From contig CAIMAQ010000002.1 in assembly GCA_903839035.1 (NCBI GenBank), positions 1 through 64,000 on the forward strand: a DNA stretch of 64,000 nt. The letters are read 5' to 3'. The position numbers and the translations under genes are program-made. A model generated the notes under the pieces. The model searched no databases. It saw only the letters and a list, made by a program, of their open reading frames with translations, and was not told where the DNA came from. The DNA is from an uncultured Opitutia bacterium (GTDB lineage: Bacteria > Verrucomicrobiota > Verrucomicrobiia > Opitutales > Opitutaceae). Positions 1 to 9,313 of the stretch are shown in pieces; position 1 is the stretch's first letter; the number at the start of each line of letters is the position of its first letter.

Positions 1-2
1 CG

Positions 3-149
3 CTGCCGGGGGCGCGTCCCTATGCCTTCGGCCTCGGCCATCTCTGGCGCATCGCCGTCGACTGGCCTGGCAGCGCCGTCCCGCCCTGCATCCACCGCGC
101 CCCGCCCACCGGCCCCGGCGACCCGCCGCGCCTGCTGCTGATCAGCTGA
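3..149 (+). CDS. 3' end of an unidentified gene (partial)
   Basis: An open frame enters from the left edge and stops at TGA 147-149, giving 48 C-terminal residues that begin LPGARPYAFGLGHLWRI and end in PPRLLLIS. The frame reads with the same strand bias as the next gene. Too little remains to assign a family; the following genes are glycosyltransferases, so a polysaccharide gene is possible but unproven. The stop codon lies inside a perfect 18-bp palindrome at 137-154. Confidence 0.4.
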   Translation: MPGARPYAFGLGHLWRIAVDWPGSAVPPCIHRAPPTGPGDPPRLLLIS

Positions 150-154
150 TCAGC
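137..154. repeat. 18-bp perfect palindrome over a stop codon
   Basis: Positions 137-154 read GCTGATCAGCTGATCAGC, which equals its own reverse complement. It is built of two overlapping CTGATCAG units and contains the TGA (147-149) of the partial gene. It could be chance, a protein-binding site or part of a terminator; no T-tract follows. The remaining 155-297 stretch shows no gene or clear promoter. Confidence 0.4.
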
Positions 155-297
155 TTCGAGGTTTTCTGCCTTCGCCCCATGGGTCCCATGCTCCCGCTGG
201 GCCCCGATTTGCGCCCCGACGCCGGCCCGGGCCTCGGCTCCGGCCCCGTCCACCACTCCCGGATTGTAAGTCGGAAAAAATAAACCAGTTTTCCCGG

Positions 298-1884
298 ATG
301 CCGATCACCCGAACCTGTCCGGACGAGACCCGCCGTCTCGCCGTCCAGACCCTCGCGGAAAATCGCGTCGCCGTCTTCATCGTCTGCTACCACGCCGAGC
401 GCCACATCGACGAGGTGCTGGGGCGCATCCCGGACTGGGTCTCCCGCAAACTCGCCGAGGTGTTTGTCATCGATGACAGCTCCCGTGACGGCACCGTGCA
501 GCGGGCGGTGGCGGCGCAGTGGGCCGGCGCGCCGCTGAAAATCTTCCAGACTCCGTACAACCAGGGCTACGGCGGCAACCAGCGGCTCGGCTACCATTAC
601 GCGCTCGCCCAGGGCTTCGATCTCGTCGTGCTGCTGCACGGCGACGGGCAGTATGCGCCGGAATTTTTACCGGACCTGCTGGCGGAATACTCCCGCCCCT
701 CCGGCGCGGACGCCGTGTATGGCAGCCGCTTCCTGACGAAATGGGGCGCGCTCAAGGGCGGCATGCCGCTGTACAAGTTCACCGGCAACCGGATCCTTAC
801 CTGGGTGCAAAACCGCCTGATCGGCACGCGCCTCAGCGAGCTGCACAGCGGCTACCGGTCCTACCGCACGGCCGCGCTGCGCCGGGTGCCCTACGCGGCC
901 AACAGCCTGGGTTTCGATTTCGACTCGGATATCATCATCCAGTTTCACGCCGCCGGCCTCACAATCCGCGAGGTCGCCATCCCGACCTACTACGGCGACG
1001 AGATCTGCCGCGTAAACGGGATGAAATACGCCTGGGCCTGCATGGTGGCCGCGCTGCAATACCGGCTGATGCAGGCCGAGATCTTCTACAACCCGAAGTT
1101 CGACATCCCCAACCGCGCGCGGAAGTACACCGTCAAGCAGGCGCCCACGAGCCTCCACCATTTCATCCGCCACCTGCCGCTGGTCCCGGGTTCCGAGCTG
1201 CTCGACCTCGGGGGCGGCGACGGCAGCGCGGCAGGCCTGGCCCACGCGGAACGCGGCGTGAACCTCGTGGTGGTGGACCAGCTCACCACCGTGGATGACG
1301 AACTGGGGCGGCGCGCCGCGAGCCAGTCCAATCTCCGCCGCGTGCCGGCGAACCTCGACGGGGACTGGCCCGCGGCAACCGGCGCGCGGGCGTTCGACAC
1401 GGTCTTCGTCCTCGACGTGCTTGAGCACATGCTGACGCCCGAGCGCACCGCCCAGCAGATCTTCGCCGTCATGAAGCCCGGCGCCAAACTCTACGCCAGC
1501 ACGGGCAACATTTCCTTCTGGGTGATCCGCGGCATGCACCTGATCGGCCAGTTCAACTACGGGCGGCGCGGCATCCTCGATCTCACCCACACCCGACTCT
1601 TCACCGTGCGCTCGTTCCAGCGCCTGCTGCGCAACGCCGGTTTCCAGGTGGACCGGGTCCGCTGCTTCGGCCCGCCCCTTGCCGACCTCGGCACCGAAGG
1701 CTCGAAGCTCCTCAAGCTGCTCGACTGGGTGTCCGCCAAACTGGCGAAGCTCTGGCCGGGGATGTTCGGCTACCAGATCCTGATCGAGGCGACGCGGCCG
1801 GACTCCATCGAGACGCTCGTGGAAAAAACCTTCGTGGACCAGCGGGGACGCACCGACGCGGCCGCCCCCGGCAAAATGGTTTGA
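298..1884 (+). CDS. Bifunctional glycosyltransferase family 2 / SAM-dependent methyltransferase
   Basis: The 528-residue protein has two enzymes in one chain. Residues ~24-250 are a GT-A fold family 2 glycosyltransferase of the dolichyl-phosphate-sugar type: a VIDDSSRDGT nucleotide-sugar loop near residue 57 and HGDGQY near 113 supply the acidic metal-binding region. Residues ~285-480 are a class I methyltransferase with SAM motif LLDLGGGDGSA at ~300 and FVLDVLEHM at ~370. The role is probably transfer of a sugar to a lipid carrier or glycan with methylation of the same pathway. The ATG at 298 is the first in frame. The gene abuts the next (glycosyltransferase 39-like), so the two are likely co-transcribed. 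The order of domains is clear; the substrate is not. Confidence 0.85.
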   Translation: MPITRTCPDETRRLAVQTLAENRVAVFIVCYHAERHIDEVLGRIPDWVSRKLAEVFVIDDSSRDGTVQRAVAAQWAGAPLKIFQTPYNQGYGGNQRLGYHYALAQGFDLVVLLHGDGQYAPEFLPDLLAEYSRPSGADAVYGSRFLTKWGALKGGMPLYKFTGNRILTWVQNRLIGTRLSELHSGYRSYRTAALRRVPYAANSLGFDFDSDIIIQFHAAGLTIREVAIPTYYGDEICRVNGMKYAWACMVAALQYRLMQAEIFYNPKFDIPNRARKYTVKQAPTSLHHFIRHLPLVPGSELLDLGGGDGSAAGLAHAERGVNLVVVDQLTTVDDELGRRAASQSNLRRVPANLDGDWPAATGARAFDTVFVLDVLEHMLTPERTAQQIFAVMKPGAKLYASTGNISFWVIRGMHLIGQFNYGRRGILDLTHTRLFTVRSFQRLLRNAGFQVDRVRCFGPPLADLGTEGSKLLKLLDWVSAKLAKLWPGMFGYQILIEATRPDSIETLVEKTFVDQRGRTDAAAPGKMV

Positions 1885-1937
1885 TCCGGCAAGGCCCTCC
1901 GACTTTCCACCCGCCTTTCGCCACCCACCCAACTCCC

Positions 1938-4196
1938 GTGGCCGCAATTTTCCTAACCGACGTAGGGGTGACCCTGGCCGCCGCGTGGCTGCTGGTGTGC
2001 GCCGGCGGACACGCGAAACACGGTTTCCTTGAGGCGGGCATCGCGTGGCTCTGGTCGCTGCTCGCGCTGGCCGCGGGCGCGGGGGTGATCCTCGGCCTGA
2101 CCGGCGGCTTTGGCGCCCCGGGTTTCCTCGTTTTCCACAGCGGGCTGCTGGGTGCGCTGTTGGTGGTGCGGCGTTCGCACCTCGCGGCCGACCGGGAACT
2201 CCTGGGCCGCGCGGTCGGGCAGGTCCGGCAGTTTTTCGCCACCCCGGGCTGCGACCGTCTGATCGCCGCGGGACTGCTGGTCGTCTTGCTGGCGCTGACC
2301 GTGATCGCGGCCCTTGCCCAACCCGCGGTGCTGGATGCGCTGACCTATCACCTGCCCCGAATCGGCGCCTGGCTGCAGGATGGCCGGGTTCATGTGCTGG
2401 CCACCACCGACGCGCGCCTGAACTTCGTGGCCGACATCCCGGATATCGTCTGGGCCTGGCTGGCCGGCGGTGTGAGCGCGGGGTTCCGGCTGGTCGTCCT
2501 CGCGCAGGCGCTCACGGGTCTCCTCGCGGTCGGCGCGACCATCGGACTCGCGCGCCAGTCGGGCCTGAGCCGGGGGGCCTCGCTGCTCGCCGGCGGGCTG
2601 TTGCTTGGCATGGCCAATGTCGTGGTGCAGTTCACCGCGGCGCAGACCGACCTGTTTGCCACCGGGATTTTTGCGGCGTCGTTTTACCTGTGGCTCGCCG
2701 CCCTGCGGCGCGGCGAAGTCTCCTGGCTGGGCGCGTTGGGCGCCGGTTTCGCCCTCGGCGCGAAAGGGACGCTGTTCTACCTGGCGCCCGGCGCGCTGCT
2801 CTGGGTCGGCTGGCTGGCCTGGCAGCATCGCCTGCCCTGGGCAAAGTGGCAGCGGACCCTGCTGGCCGGGTTGATGGGGATCGGGCTGTTTGCGCTGCCG
2901 TCCTACCTGCGCAACTGGCAGGCCTATGGTGGCTTCCTCGGGCCGGCAGCGTGGGTCAAGAAACACCATCAGGGCTTCGACTCGGTTTCCGGCCAGCTGC
3001 ACAAACTCCAGTGGAACCTCACCGCTTCGCTCGCGCAAAATCTCGAGCCGCAATCGCAGCCGGACGCGCTGCGGGCCCTCTCGCTCGGGACCGCCCGGGC
3101 CCTCGTCCGGACCCTGCCGGTGGCCGATCCCTACACGTTGGACGGCATGGATCGCCGGGCCGTGCTGGGGCAGATCCTGCAGCGCACCGAACCCGACGCC
3201 GATGCGGTGTCGTTTGGCCTGGTGACACTCCTGCTGTTTTCCCTCGGGGTAATTTTTTGCGTGATCCGCTGGCGGCACGCGGCGGCGCGCCAGATGGCGG
3301 TGTGGGGCGCCGGGGCGTTCATCTTCCTGCTGTTTTTCCATTTCATGCAGCAGTGGCACCAATATGCCTTCCGCTATCTCGTGCTCGCGTCGCCGTGGGT
3401 GGCGCTAGTCTCGGCGTGGGGCATCGAGCAGCTGGGCCCGTCCTGGCGCCGGGCGATCTGGCTGCTGGCCGGCTTCGCGACCCTGGATGTCGGCTGGCAC
3501 GTCACGATGCATACGCACCAGGCCGGATGGAAATCCGTCGTCAGTCCGGAACGCTCTTTGAGTTATTTCGTGGCCCAGGGCTGGCGGGATTGGTCGCAAC
3601 AACTCGATCATCCCGAAGCGCCCTTGCTGCTCGCATTGTCGCAGGAGCGGCCGATCGGGGCATTTTACCGGCAGTCGCCCGCGCGCCCAGTCGAGTTCAT
3701 GGCCGAACCGGAGAGCGGCGCGGCCACGGCGGAGGCAATCCTGCACAGCCGACCGGGCTGGTTGATCGTGACCGCGGGTCGGCTGCTCGGCCGCGAGGGT
3801 CGCGTCGCCGCCAGTGTCTGGCTGTTTAAGGACGACGAGAACAACCCCGTCAGTCTCGCCGCCTACCGGTTGCTGATGCCGGGAGAGAAACCGACCCCGA
3901 TAGTTTACCGGCAAAAGCGCGCAATTACCGCCGGGGTCCTCACCTACGATCTGCTGGTGAAAACCACGGAACGCCCGGCGGTCCGCCTGCTGCTCACCAA
4001 CCCCGGCCCGACCGAGCGCGGCTATGCGTGGTCCACCCCGCTCACGCGGGTGCGCGGCCGGCTGGCTGCCGGCACGCGGGTTCTCCTCGAGCTGCCCATG
4101 CCGGCGGACGCGGTGGGTGAGATCCTAGTTGTCTTTGACCCGGCCGGAGCAGCGGCCGTGAATGACCCGGCTCCGACAGTCGAGTTTCAGCCCTAA
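1938..4196 (+). CDS. GT39/ArnT-like integral membrane glycosyltransferase
   Basis: About 750 residues. The N-terminal two thirds carry roughly a dozen hydrophobic helices, followed by a soluble C-terminal domain of about 230 residues. The first large extracytoplasmic loop has LDALTYHLPRIGAWL, the acidic/YHLPR signature of lipid-linked-sugar glycosyltransferases related to PMT and ArnT. Such enzymes use polyprenyl-phosphate sugars at the outer face of the inner membrane. I chose GTG 1938 (MAAIFLTDVG), which places the first helix at the N terminus; the frame is open back to a TTG at 1881 overlapping the upstream stop. The upstream GT2 could make its lipid-linked donor. The acceptor is unknown. 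Confidence 0.7.
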   Translation: MAAIFLTDVGVTLAAAWLLVCAGGHAKHGFLEAGIAWLWSLLALAAGAGVILGLTGGFGAPGFLVFHSGLLGALLVVRRSHLAADRELLGRAVGQVRQFFATPGCDRLIAAGLLVVLLALTVIAALAQPAVLDALTYHLPRIGAWLQDGRVHVLATTDARLNFVADIPDIVWAWLAGGVSAGFRLVVLAQALTGLLAVGATIGLARQSGLSRGASLLAGGLLLGMANVVVQFTAAQTDLFATGIFAASFYLWLAALRRGEVSWLGALGAGFALGAKGTLFYLAPGALLWVGWLAWQHRLPWAKWQRTLLAGLMGIGLFALPSYLRNWQAYGGFLGPAAWVKKHHQGFDSVSGQLHKLQWNLTASLAQNLEPQSQPDALRALSLGTARALVRTLPVADPYTLDGMDRRAVLGQILQRTEPDADAVSFGLVTLLLFSLGVIFCVIRWRHAAARQMAVWGAGAFIFLLFFHFMQQWHQYAFRYLVLASPWVALVSAWGIEQLGPSWRRAIWLLAGFATLDVGWHVTMHTHQAGWKSVVSPERSLSYFVAQGWRDWSQQLDHPEAPLLLALSQERPIGAFYRQSPARPVEFMAEPESGAATAEAILHSRPGWLIVTAGRLLGREGRVAASVWLFKDDENNPVSLAAYRLLMPGEKPTPIVYRQKRAITAGVLTYDLLVKTTERPAVRLLLTNPGPTERGYAWSTPLTRVRGRLAAGTRVLLELPMPADAVGEILVVFDPAGAAAVNDPAPTVEFQP

Positions 4197-4230
4197 GCTT
4201 GCCGGCCCTGTTCGCCGCCACGGGGAATTC

Positions 4231-4971
4231 TCACCGCTTTGAGCCGGCCGGCGCCCGCCAGACCATCGTCCAAAAATGCGGGAGCCGGTGGAAGTCCTGC
4301 ATCTGGGGATGCCGGGCGATGACCTCGCGTTTCGGCAGCGGCTCGTCGAAGTGCTCCAGCACCAGTCCCGCCGCAAAAAATGCCGCCATGTACGCCGAGA
4401 GCGGGCGGTGCCAGTTGACGATGTTCATCCCGGCCCACTCGGCCTTCACGGCGCGCTCGACCATATAGTTGTCCATGGTCCAGTGCCGCTTGTGGCCGTC
4501 CTCATCCCGCGCCCAGTACAGTGTGCTCGCGGTCGAGAAACTGTTCAGGTTCGCGGCCACGAGGCGCCCGCCCGGCCGCAGCACGCGCGCCTTCTCGCGG
4601 ATCGCGGCGCGGTAATCCGGGATGTCCACCAGGGAAACATAGCTGACCACGAGGTCCACGCTCGCATCCGGCAGCGGCAGCGCCTCCGCCCCGGCCTCGT
4701 GAAACACGCCGCCCGGCTGCTGCCGGCGCGCCTCCGCGATCAGCTCCGCCGTCGGGTCAATGCCGATGGTGCGCGCACCGCGCGCCGCAAGCATGCGGCA
4801 AAAACGCCCCTCGCCGCAGCCGGCGTCGAGCACGTCCATTCCCCGCACCTCGCCGCACAGGCCGAGCATCACCTCGTCCAGCAGCAGCACGCGGTTGGGA
4901 TCGCCCTGCTCCATGAGGCGCAGCCACGACCCCGACGATCTGCTCCAGCCATTGTCCGCAGGGTTGCTCAT
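4231..4971 (-). CDS. Class I SAM-dependent methyltransferase (UbiE/Methyltransf_11 type)
   Basis: A 246-residue soluble methyltransferase. SAM motif I is VLDAGCGEGRFCRML, followed by an acidic residue of motif II (TIGIDPTAE), motif III around LPLPDASVDLVVS and RVLRPGGRLV of motif IV/V, the usual order for the family. I start at ATG 4971 (MSNPADNGW); upstream extension to 5013 needs a TTG and is low-complexity. It converges with the GT39-like gene, with 34 bp between the stops. It sits next to polysaccharide genes, but a small-molecule substrate cannot be read from the sequence. Confidence 0.85.
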   Translation of the reverse strand: MSNPADNGWSRSSGSWLRLMEQGDPNRVLLLDEVMLGLCGEVRGMDVLDAGCGEGRFCRMLAARGARTIGIDPTAELIAEARRQQPGGVFHEAGAEALPLPDASVDLVVSYVSLVDIPDYRAAIREKARVLRPGGRLVAANLNSFSTASTLYWARDEDGHKRHWTMDNYMVERAVKAEWAGMNIVNWHRPLSAYMAAFFAAGLVLEHFDEPLPKREVIARHPQMQDFHRLPHFWTMVWRAPAGSKR

Positions 4972-5028
4972 CCCGCCGAGCCAACGTCCCGCCCCACCCG
5001 GGTGCAATCCCAACCTCGGGCGGGCGGC

Positions 5029-6957
5029 TCAGCCGCCGAAAAGCTGGTGCCAGACCACCGGGATGTTTTCCCAGAACACCAGCAGGACGCCCATCAGCGA
5101 GCCGCCGGCAATGATGCCCGACGCCACGGGGAAATTGTACAGGTCGGCGCGCTCCGGGTGCTTGCGCTCCATGAACCAGCCGGCCAGCGCCCCGAGGAAA
5201 AAGAGCAGGCCGTAGTACCAGTGGAACGTCCAGGACAGGCCGATCCCGGAGGCGGACGGCATCCACTTCGCCTGGCGCGGAAACCACTTGGGCAGGAGCG
5301 TGAGCAGCACGCCCACGAGGCCGCCAATGCCGATGGACCACACCTTAATCGGTTCCAGCGACTCAAAGCCCTTGCTCAGCGCCAGGGCCACGACCCGCCA
5401 CGCCTGCGCCGCCGGCGCCGGAAACTGGTCGGAGCCCAGCACGCTCGCAGTGGGTACCATCACGCGGAACGCCAGCACCGTGGCCACCGTGCCGATGAAG
5501 ATGCCGCTGAACTGGGCGATGAACTGCTTCCGGGGATTCGCCCCGAGGAGATAGCCGCTCTTGAGGTCGGAAAGCAGGTCGGCGGAGGAGATGGCGGCGC
5601 TCGAGGTGATGTTCGCGCTCATGAGGTTGATGTTCATGTTGCCGGGGTTGAGCCCGCCGAAGATCAGCTGCGTCACCTTCCCCATCGCGCCGGTCGGGGT
5701 CGTGTCCGTCTCGCCGGTCACCCGGCAGGCCACCAGGGAGAGGAAAAACGACAACAGGACAGCGAGCGCGCTTTCCCACACCGGCATGTTGAAACTCACC
5801 TTTGCGAGCCAGCTCAGTGCCACCAGCGAGACGGCCTGGCCGATGAAGAACCATGACATCGGCGCCTCGAGCCGCTCCATCTCCCCAGCCGCCACGGCCG
5901 GGCCCCCGAAGAGACCGCGCAGGCCGCTGAACGCCTTGGCGATCGCGCGCCATTGCATGAAAAACGCCAGCAGGCCGGACGTCACCATGCACGACACCCC
6001 GCCCCACAGCGTCCACTGGACCACCGCCCGGTATCCCTCGCCGATAATCACGCCCTGCGCCTGCATGATGGGTACGAACACCACCCAGCAGAGTGTACCC
6101 CCCAGGAAAATACTTCCCGCCGCGCGCATCCCCATCAGCGTGCCGGCCGCGATGAAAATGGGGTCCCACACGAAGGTCACCGTGCGCCCGATCCAGGCCG
6201 GCCCAAAGATAACCGCGTCCATCCGGTCCACCAGCGTGCCCAGCCCGAACGGCTCCAGCCGCTTGCTGACCAGCCGCAACCCGTCCGTCCAGAACTGGCT
6301 CACCGCCGCAAACACCGCCGCGTAGGAGAGCGCCCGCGCCGATTGCGCCGCCCGCTTGCCCTTCGAGTACAGCGCCCGCAGCGTCTCCGCCGTGGCAATC
6401 CCGGTGGGAAACCGCAGCTGCTCGATATTGATCATCTGGCGCTTCATCGGGATCGCCATCGTCACGCCGAGGACCGCGAGGAAAAAAACCCACGCCAGCG
6501 TCAGCCCGAGCGGCAGCGCCTGGTTGTTGATCATGAAGTACGCCGCAAACGCCGACACCAGCGTCGAGCCGGTGGAGTAACCGGCGGAGCTGGAGGTGGA
6601 CTGCATGCAGTTGTTCTCGAGGATCGTCATCGGCGTCTTCGCGAAGCCGAGGCGGAGAAACACGGACCAGACCGCGTACGACACGATGCAGGCGGTGATG
6701 GTGACGCCAAAGCCCCAGCCGGACTTCAGGCCGATGTAGAGGTTGGTCAGCGAGAGGACGCCGCCGAGCACGGTGCCCATGAGCACCGCCCGCCACGTGA
6801 GCTGGACCATGGTATCCCCCCGGCCCCGATAAACCTTCTCCAGCCACTGTCGCTCAATCTCCTCCGGCGTGCCTTGGAAACCTTCCACGTAGAGTGGCTG
6901 GTCGTAATTCGCCTCGGCTGCCGGCGGGGTGGGAACACGAGCTTCGGGGTTGGCCAT
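5029..6957 (-). CDS. OPT family oligopeptide transporter
   Basis: A 642-residue protein with about 14-16 hydrophobic helices. It has OPT-family hallmarks: a cytoplasmic N-terminal PLYVEGFQGTPEEIE, a first helix followed by NLYIGLKSGWGFGVTI, the NNCMQSTSSSAGYSTG segment, and IPMKRQMINIEQLRFPTG. The family imports small peptides or metal-chelate compounds by proton coupling at the inner membrane. ATG 6957 is the natural start. It is on the minus strand between the methyltransferase (57 bp downstream) and an M28 peptidase (223 bp upstream). The peptidase is in the same direction and may act on the same peptides. Confidence 0.9.
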   Translation of the reverse strand: MANPEARVPTPPAAEANYDQPLYVEGFQGTPEEIERQWLEKVYRGRGDTMVQLTWRAVLMGTVLGGVLSLTNLYIGLKSGWGFGVTITACIVSYAVWSVFLRLGFAKTPMTILENNCMQSTSSSAGYSTGSTLVSAFAAYFMINNQALPLGLTLAWVFFLAVLGVTMAIPMKRQMINIEQLRFPTGIATAETLRALYSKGKRAAQSARALSYAAVFAAVSQFWTDGLRLVSKRLEPFGLGTLVDRMDAVIFGPAWIGRTVTFVWDPIFIAAGTLMGMRAAGSIFLGGTLCWVVFVPIMQAQGVIIGEGYRAVVQWTLWGGVSCMVTSGLLAFFMQWRAIAKAFSGLRGLFGGPAVAAGEMERLEAPMSWFFIGQAVSLVALSWLAKVSFNMPVWESALAVLLSFFLSLVACRVTGETDTTPTGAMGKVTQLIFGGLNPGNMNINLMSANITSSAAISSADLLSDLKSGYLLGANPRKQFIAQFSGIFIGTVATVLAFRVMVPTASVLGSDQFPAPAAQAWRVVALALSKGFESLEPIKVWSIGIGGLVGVLLTLLPKWFPRQAKWMPSASGIGLSWTFHWYYGLLFFLGALAGWFMERKHPERADLYNFPVASGIIAGGSLMGVLLVFWENIPVVWHQLFGG

Positions 6958-7180
6958 AAAGGTTCCAGGTCAGTCCGCCAGCAGCCGGCGGAGGAGCGAG
7001 GCCCTGGACGCGGATGGTGTCGGGGGGCAAGCGGCGGCAATCTGCCAGCCAGCTCCGCCAAGCTTAAGGGTCCCGACCATGGCAGAGCAAAGCCGAGCCC
7101 CGGCAGGTAGTTCAAGGGGGAAGTGGCTGGGTTGCCTTCCACCCGGCGGGGCCGCGATCCCGAGCCTTACTCCCTCGGCT
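6958..7180. other. Intergenic, no gene seen
   Basis: These 223 bp separate the M28 peptidase stop from the OPT start (both minus strand). I see no convincing ORF, promoter or strong hairpin. The length suggests the OPT gene has its own promoter. Confidence 0.4.
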
Positions 7181-8506
7181 TCAAGGCGTGGGCGCAGATC
7201 CGCCCGCGTTCTCCCAGCCGCCAAAGAGATCCTCCCAATGCGCCGTAATCGCGGCCTGCTCCCCGGCGGGGATCGTGGCGGGAAACGGCAGCTGGTCCGC
7301 CACCGCCATCGCCGCGGTGAAATCCGCCACCGCGCCGAGCGACGACGCCATGAGGCGCGGATCCACCCGGCTGAGATCGTCGTCCGGCCGGTGGTGAAAG
7401 AAGCGCCCCGCCGTGCAGTTGAACCGCATCAGCGTCAGCGCCGGCACGCCCGCCGCCACGAAGGGAAAATGATCCGCATACGGCAGCACGCCGTACTCAC
7501 GCCGCACCCGCTGGCCGTGGGTTTGAAAATAGGCGGACAGCAGCACATCCAGCTCCCGCGGCCCGCTGCCCCAGAGCGTGTTCCAGCCGAGCAGCGAGCC
7601 AAAGCTGTCAAAGTTGAACAGGCAGCAGCCCCGCGATGCGAGTTCCGCGCGGTGTCGCCGCACGTAATGCGAGCTGCCCACCGACAGCTGCTCTTCCGCG
7701 CCGAACGAGATCAGGCGGATGGTCCGCCGCCGCGGCAGCGGGGCCAGCACCCGCGCCAGTTCCAGCAGCCCCGCCGTGGCCGAGCCGTTGTCGTCCGCGC
7801 CGACCGAGTTCGCCTGCGTGTCGTGGTGGCCGCCGAGATACAGGATCCCTGCCGCCGGGTCCGAGCCCGGCAGCTCGGCCACGATGTTCGCCGACTCCGC
7901 CGGGCGCATGCCGCCCACAATCCGCAACCGCGCGCGGGTCGCCCCGCGTTCGCGCCAGCGCCAGGCATCAAGATAGGCCACATTCAGCGTGGGGACCGCC
8001 CCGCAGGCGCGCGCGTAGGCTGGAAAAATCGCGTCTGCCAGCGGCACCGCGCCCGGATAACGCACATCCACCATCAGCACGCCCGCCGGCGCCGCCGCCA
8101 TCAGCCGCCGGTAGTTTTCCCGTGATTCAATGTGGCAGCCGAGGTGCAACACGATGCTCCCGCGCAACTCCGCCCCGAGGTCCGGCCGCTGGTAACCGGT
8201 GGGCCCGTCGAAAAACACCAGCGGCGCCTCGCGCCACGCGCCGTCGGTGCCGGGCGTGTTGACGAACGCCAGGCCGCCCGCGTCGTGCCACGCCCCGTCG
8301 AAAAACACCTGCAGCTGTTCCTCGCGGACTTCACGCGTCTGGACCGGAAAAACCTCCCGGTGGACGCGGGCGCCCGCGGCGGAAAATTCCCGCTCCAGAT
8401 AGTCCGCCGCCGCCGCCTCGCCCGCGCCGCCCGCGAGCCGCACCCCGATGGTCTCGGTTAGGTGGCGGAGATGGCGGGTCAGATGCTCGGGTTTAATCGG
8501 CTGCAT
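7181..8506 (-). CDS. M28 family zinc aminopeptidase
   Basis: A 441-residue metallopeptidase. The metal and catalytic residues of clan MH are visible: LGGHHDTQAN (His and Asp ligands), GADDNGSATAGLLE (bridging Asp), FGAEEQLSVGS (catalytic and ligand Glu) and YADHFPF (C-terminal His ligand). The family removes N-terminal residues from peptides. There is no signal peptide with the chosen ATG 8506 (MQPIKPEHL). The frame is open to 8614, but that extension is arginine-rich and has no family match. The N-terminal part (HLTETIGVRLAGG, then AAAADYLEREFSAAG) is typical of M28 proteins that bind and orient the substrate. Divergent from the receiver gene at 8678. Confidence 0.9.
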   Translation of the reverse strand: MQPIKPEHLTRHLRHLTETIGVRLAGGAGEAAAADYLEREFSAAGARVHREVFPVQTREVREEQLQVFFDGAWHDAGGLAFVNTPGTDGAWREAPLVFFDGPTGYQRPDLGAELRGSIVLHLGCHIESRENYRRLMAAAPAGVLMVDVRYPGAVPLADAIFPAYARACGAVPTLNVAYLDAWRWRERGATRARLRIVGGMRPAESANIVAELPGSDPAAGILYLGGHHDTQANSVGADDNGSATAGLLELARVLAPLPRRRTIRLISFGAEEQLSVGSSHYVRRHRAELASRGCCLFNFDSFGSLLGWNTLWGSGPRELDVLLSAYFQTHGQRVRREYGVLPYADHFPFVAAGVPALTLMRFNCTAGRFFHHRPDDDLSRVDPRLMASSLGAVADFTAAMAVADQLPFPATIPAGEQAAITAHWEDLFGGWENAGGSAPTP

Positions 8507-8677
8507 GGGTCGGCGTAAGATTGTCCCCGCATCCACGCGCGGTCCGCGCCGAATGACAAGCGCGCGCACGTCCCCGTCAAATGGCGGCAAAAACAGGGCC
8601 GAATGCCGCGGCAATTTTCATGGGGTTTTTGCACAACAAAGTTCGTTTTCATTCGTCTAAGAAACATGCTCGCCACC

Positions 8678-9151
8678 ATGCCAACATCGAACCCACCCGC
8701 GCCCGGCGCTCCCGCCGCCGCGCCGCCCGTCCGGCCCCTGCACATCCTCTACGCCGACGACATGCCCGAGTTGCGCAATCTCATGCGCGACATGCTCGCG
8801 CGCCAGGGCCACAACGTTGAGACCGTGGACGGCGGCGACACCGCCCTCCTCCGCCTGAAAGAGGCCAATCACGACTTCGACCTGATCGTCACCGACCATC
8901 ACATGCCCGGCGTCAACGGCCTCGAACTCGTACGGCGCACCCGGCAGACGCCCTTTCCGGGGAAGATCGTCGTCTTCAGCTCCGAGCTGAGCAACGAAGT
9001 GCATGAACAGTACCGGAAATTCGCGGTGGACGCGATCCTGCCCAAGCCGATTTTCCCGTCCACGTTCCGCCAGACGCTGGAGCGGTTGTTTGCCCCGGGG
9101 CCGGCGTCTCACGTGGAGCCGGCCGCAGCGCATTTGGAAGCCGACGTCTGA
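8678..9151 (+). CDS. Response regulator, stand-alone receiver (CheY-like)
   Basis: 157 residues, essentially one receiver domain. Acidic pocket YADDMPE, phospho-acceptor Asp in LIVTDHHMPG, conserved Ser in VVFSSE and Lys in ILPKPIFP are all present, so it should be phosphorylated by a histidine kinase. A proline/alanine-rich N-terminal tail of about 20 residues and a short C-terminal tail flank the domain; there is no output domain. ATG 8678 gives the shortest sensible tail; ATG 8666 (MLAT) is an alternative. No kinase gene is adjacent. Confidence 0.85.
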   Translation: MPTSNPPAPGAPAAAPPVRPLHILYADDMPELRNLMRDMLARQGHNVETVDGGDTALLRLKEANHDFDLIVTDHHMPGVNGLELVRRTRQTPFPGKIVVFSSELSNEVHEQYRKFAVDAILPKPIFPSTFRQTLERLFAPGPASHVEPAAAHLEADV

Positions 9152-9313
9152 GGGCCGGGCCGCACCGGAGGCGGATCTCACGGTTCGTAAACTTATGCCC
9201 TGACCGCGCCGGATCCGCTTTCGCTTCTATACTTCCAGGCAACAGTTTAGGCCTTGCCAACCGCCGGGCCTCTGGTTTCGTCCGCGTCTTACGCCGCGGC
9301 CCTTCCAGCCCGA

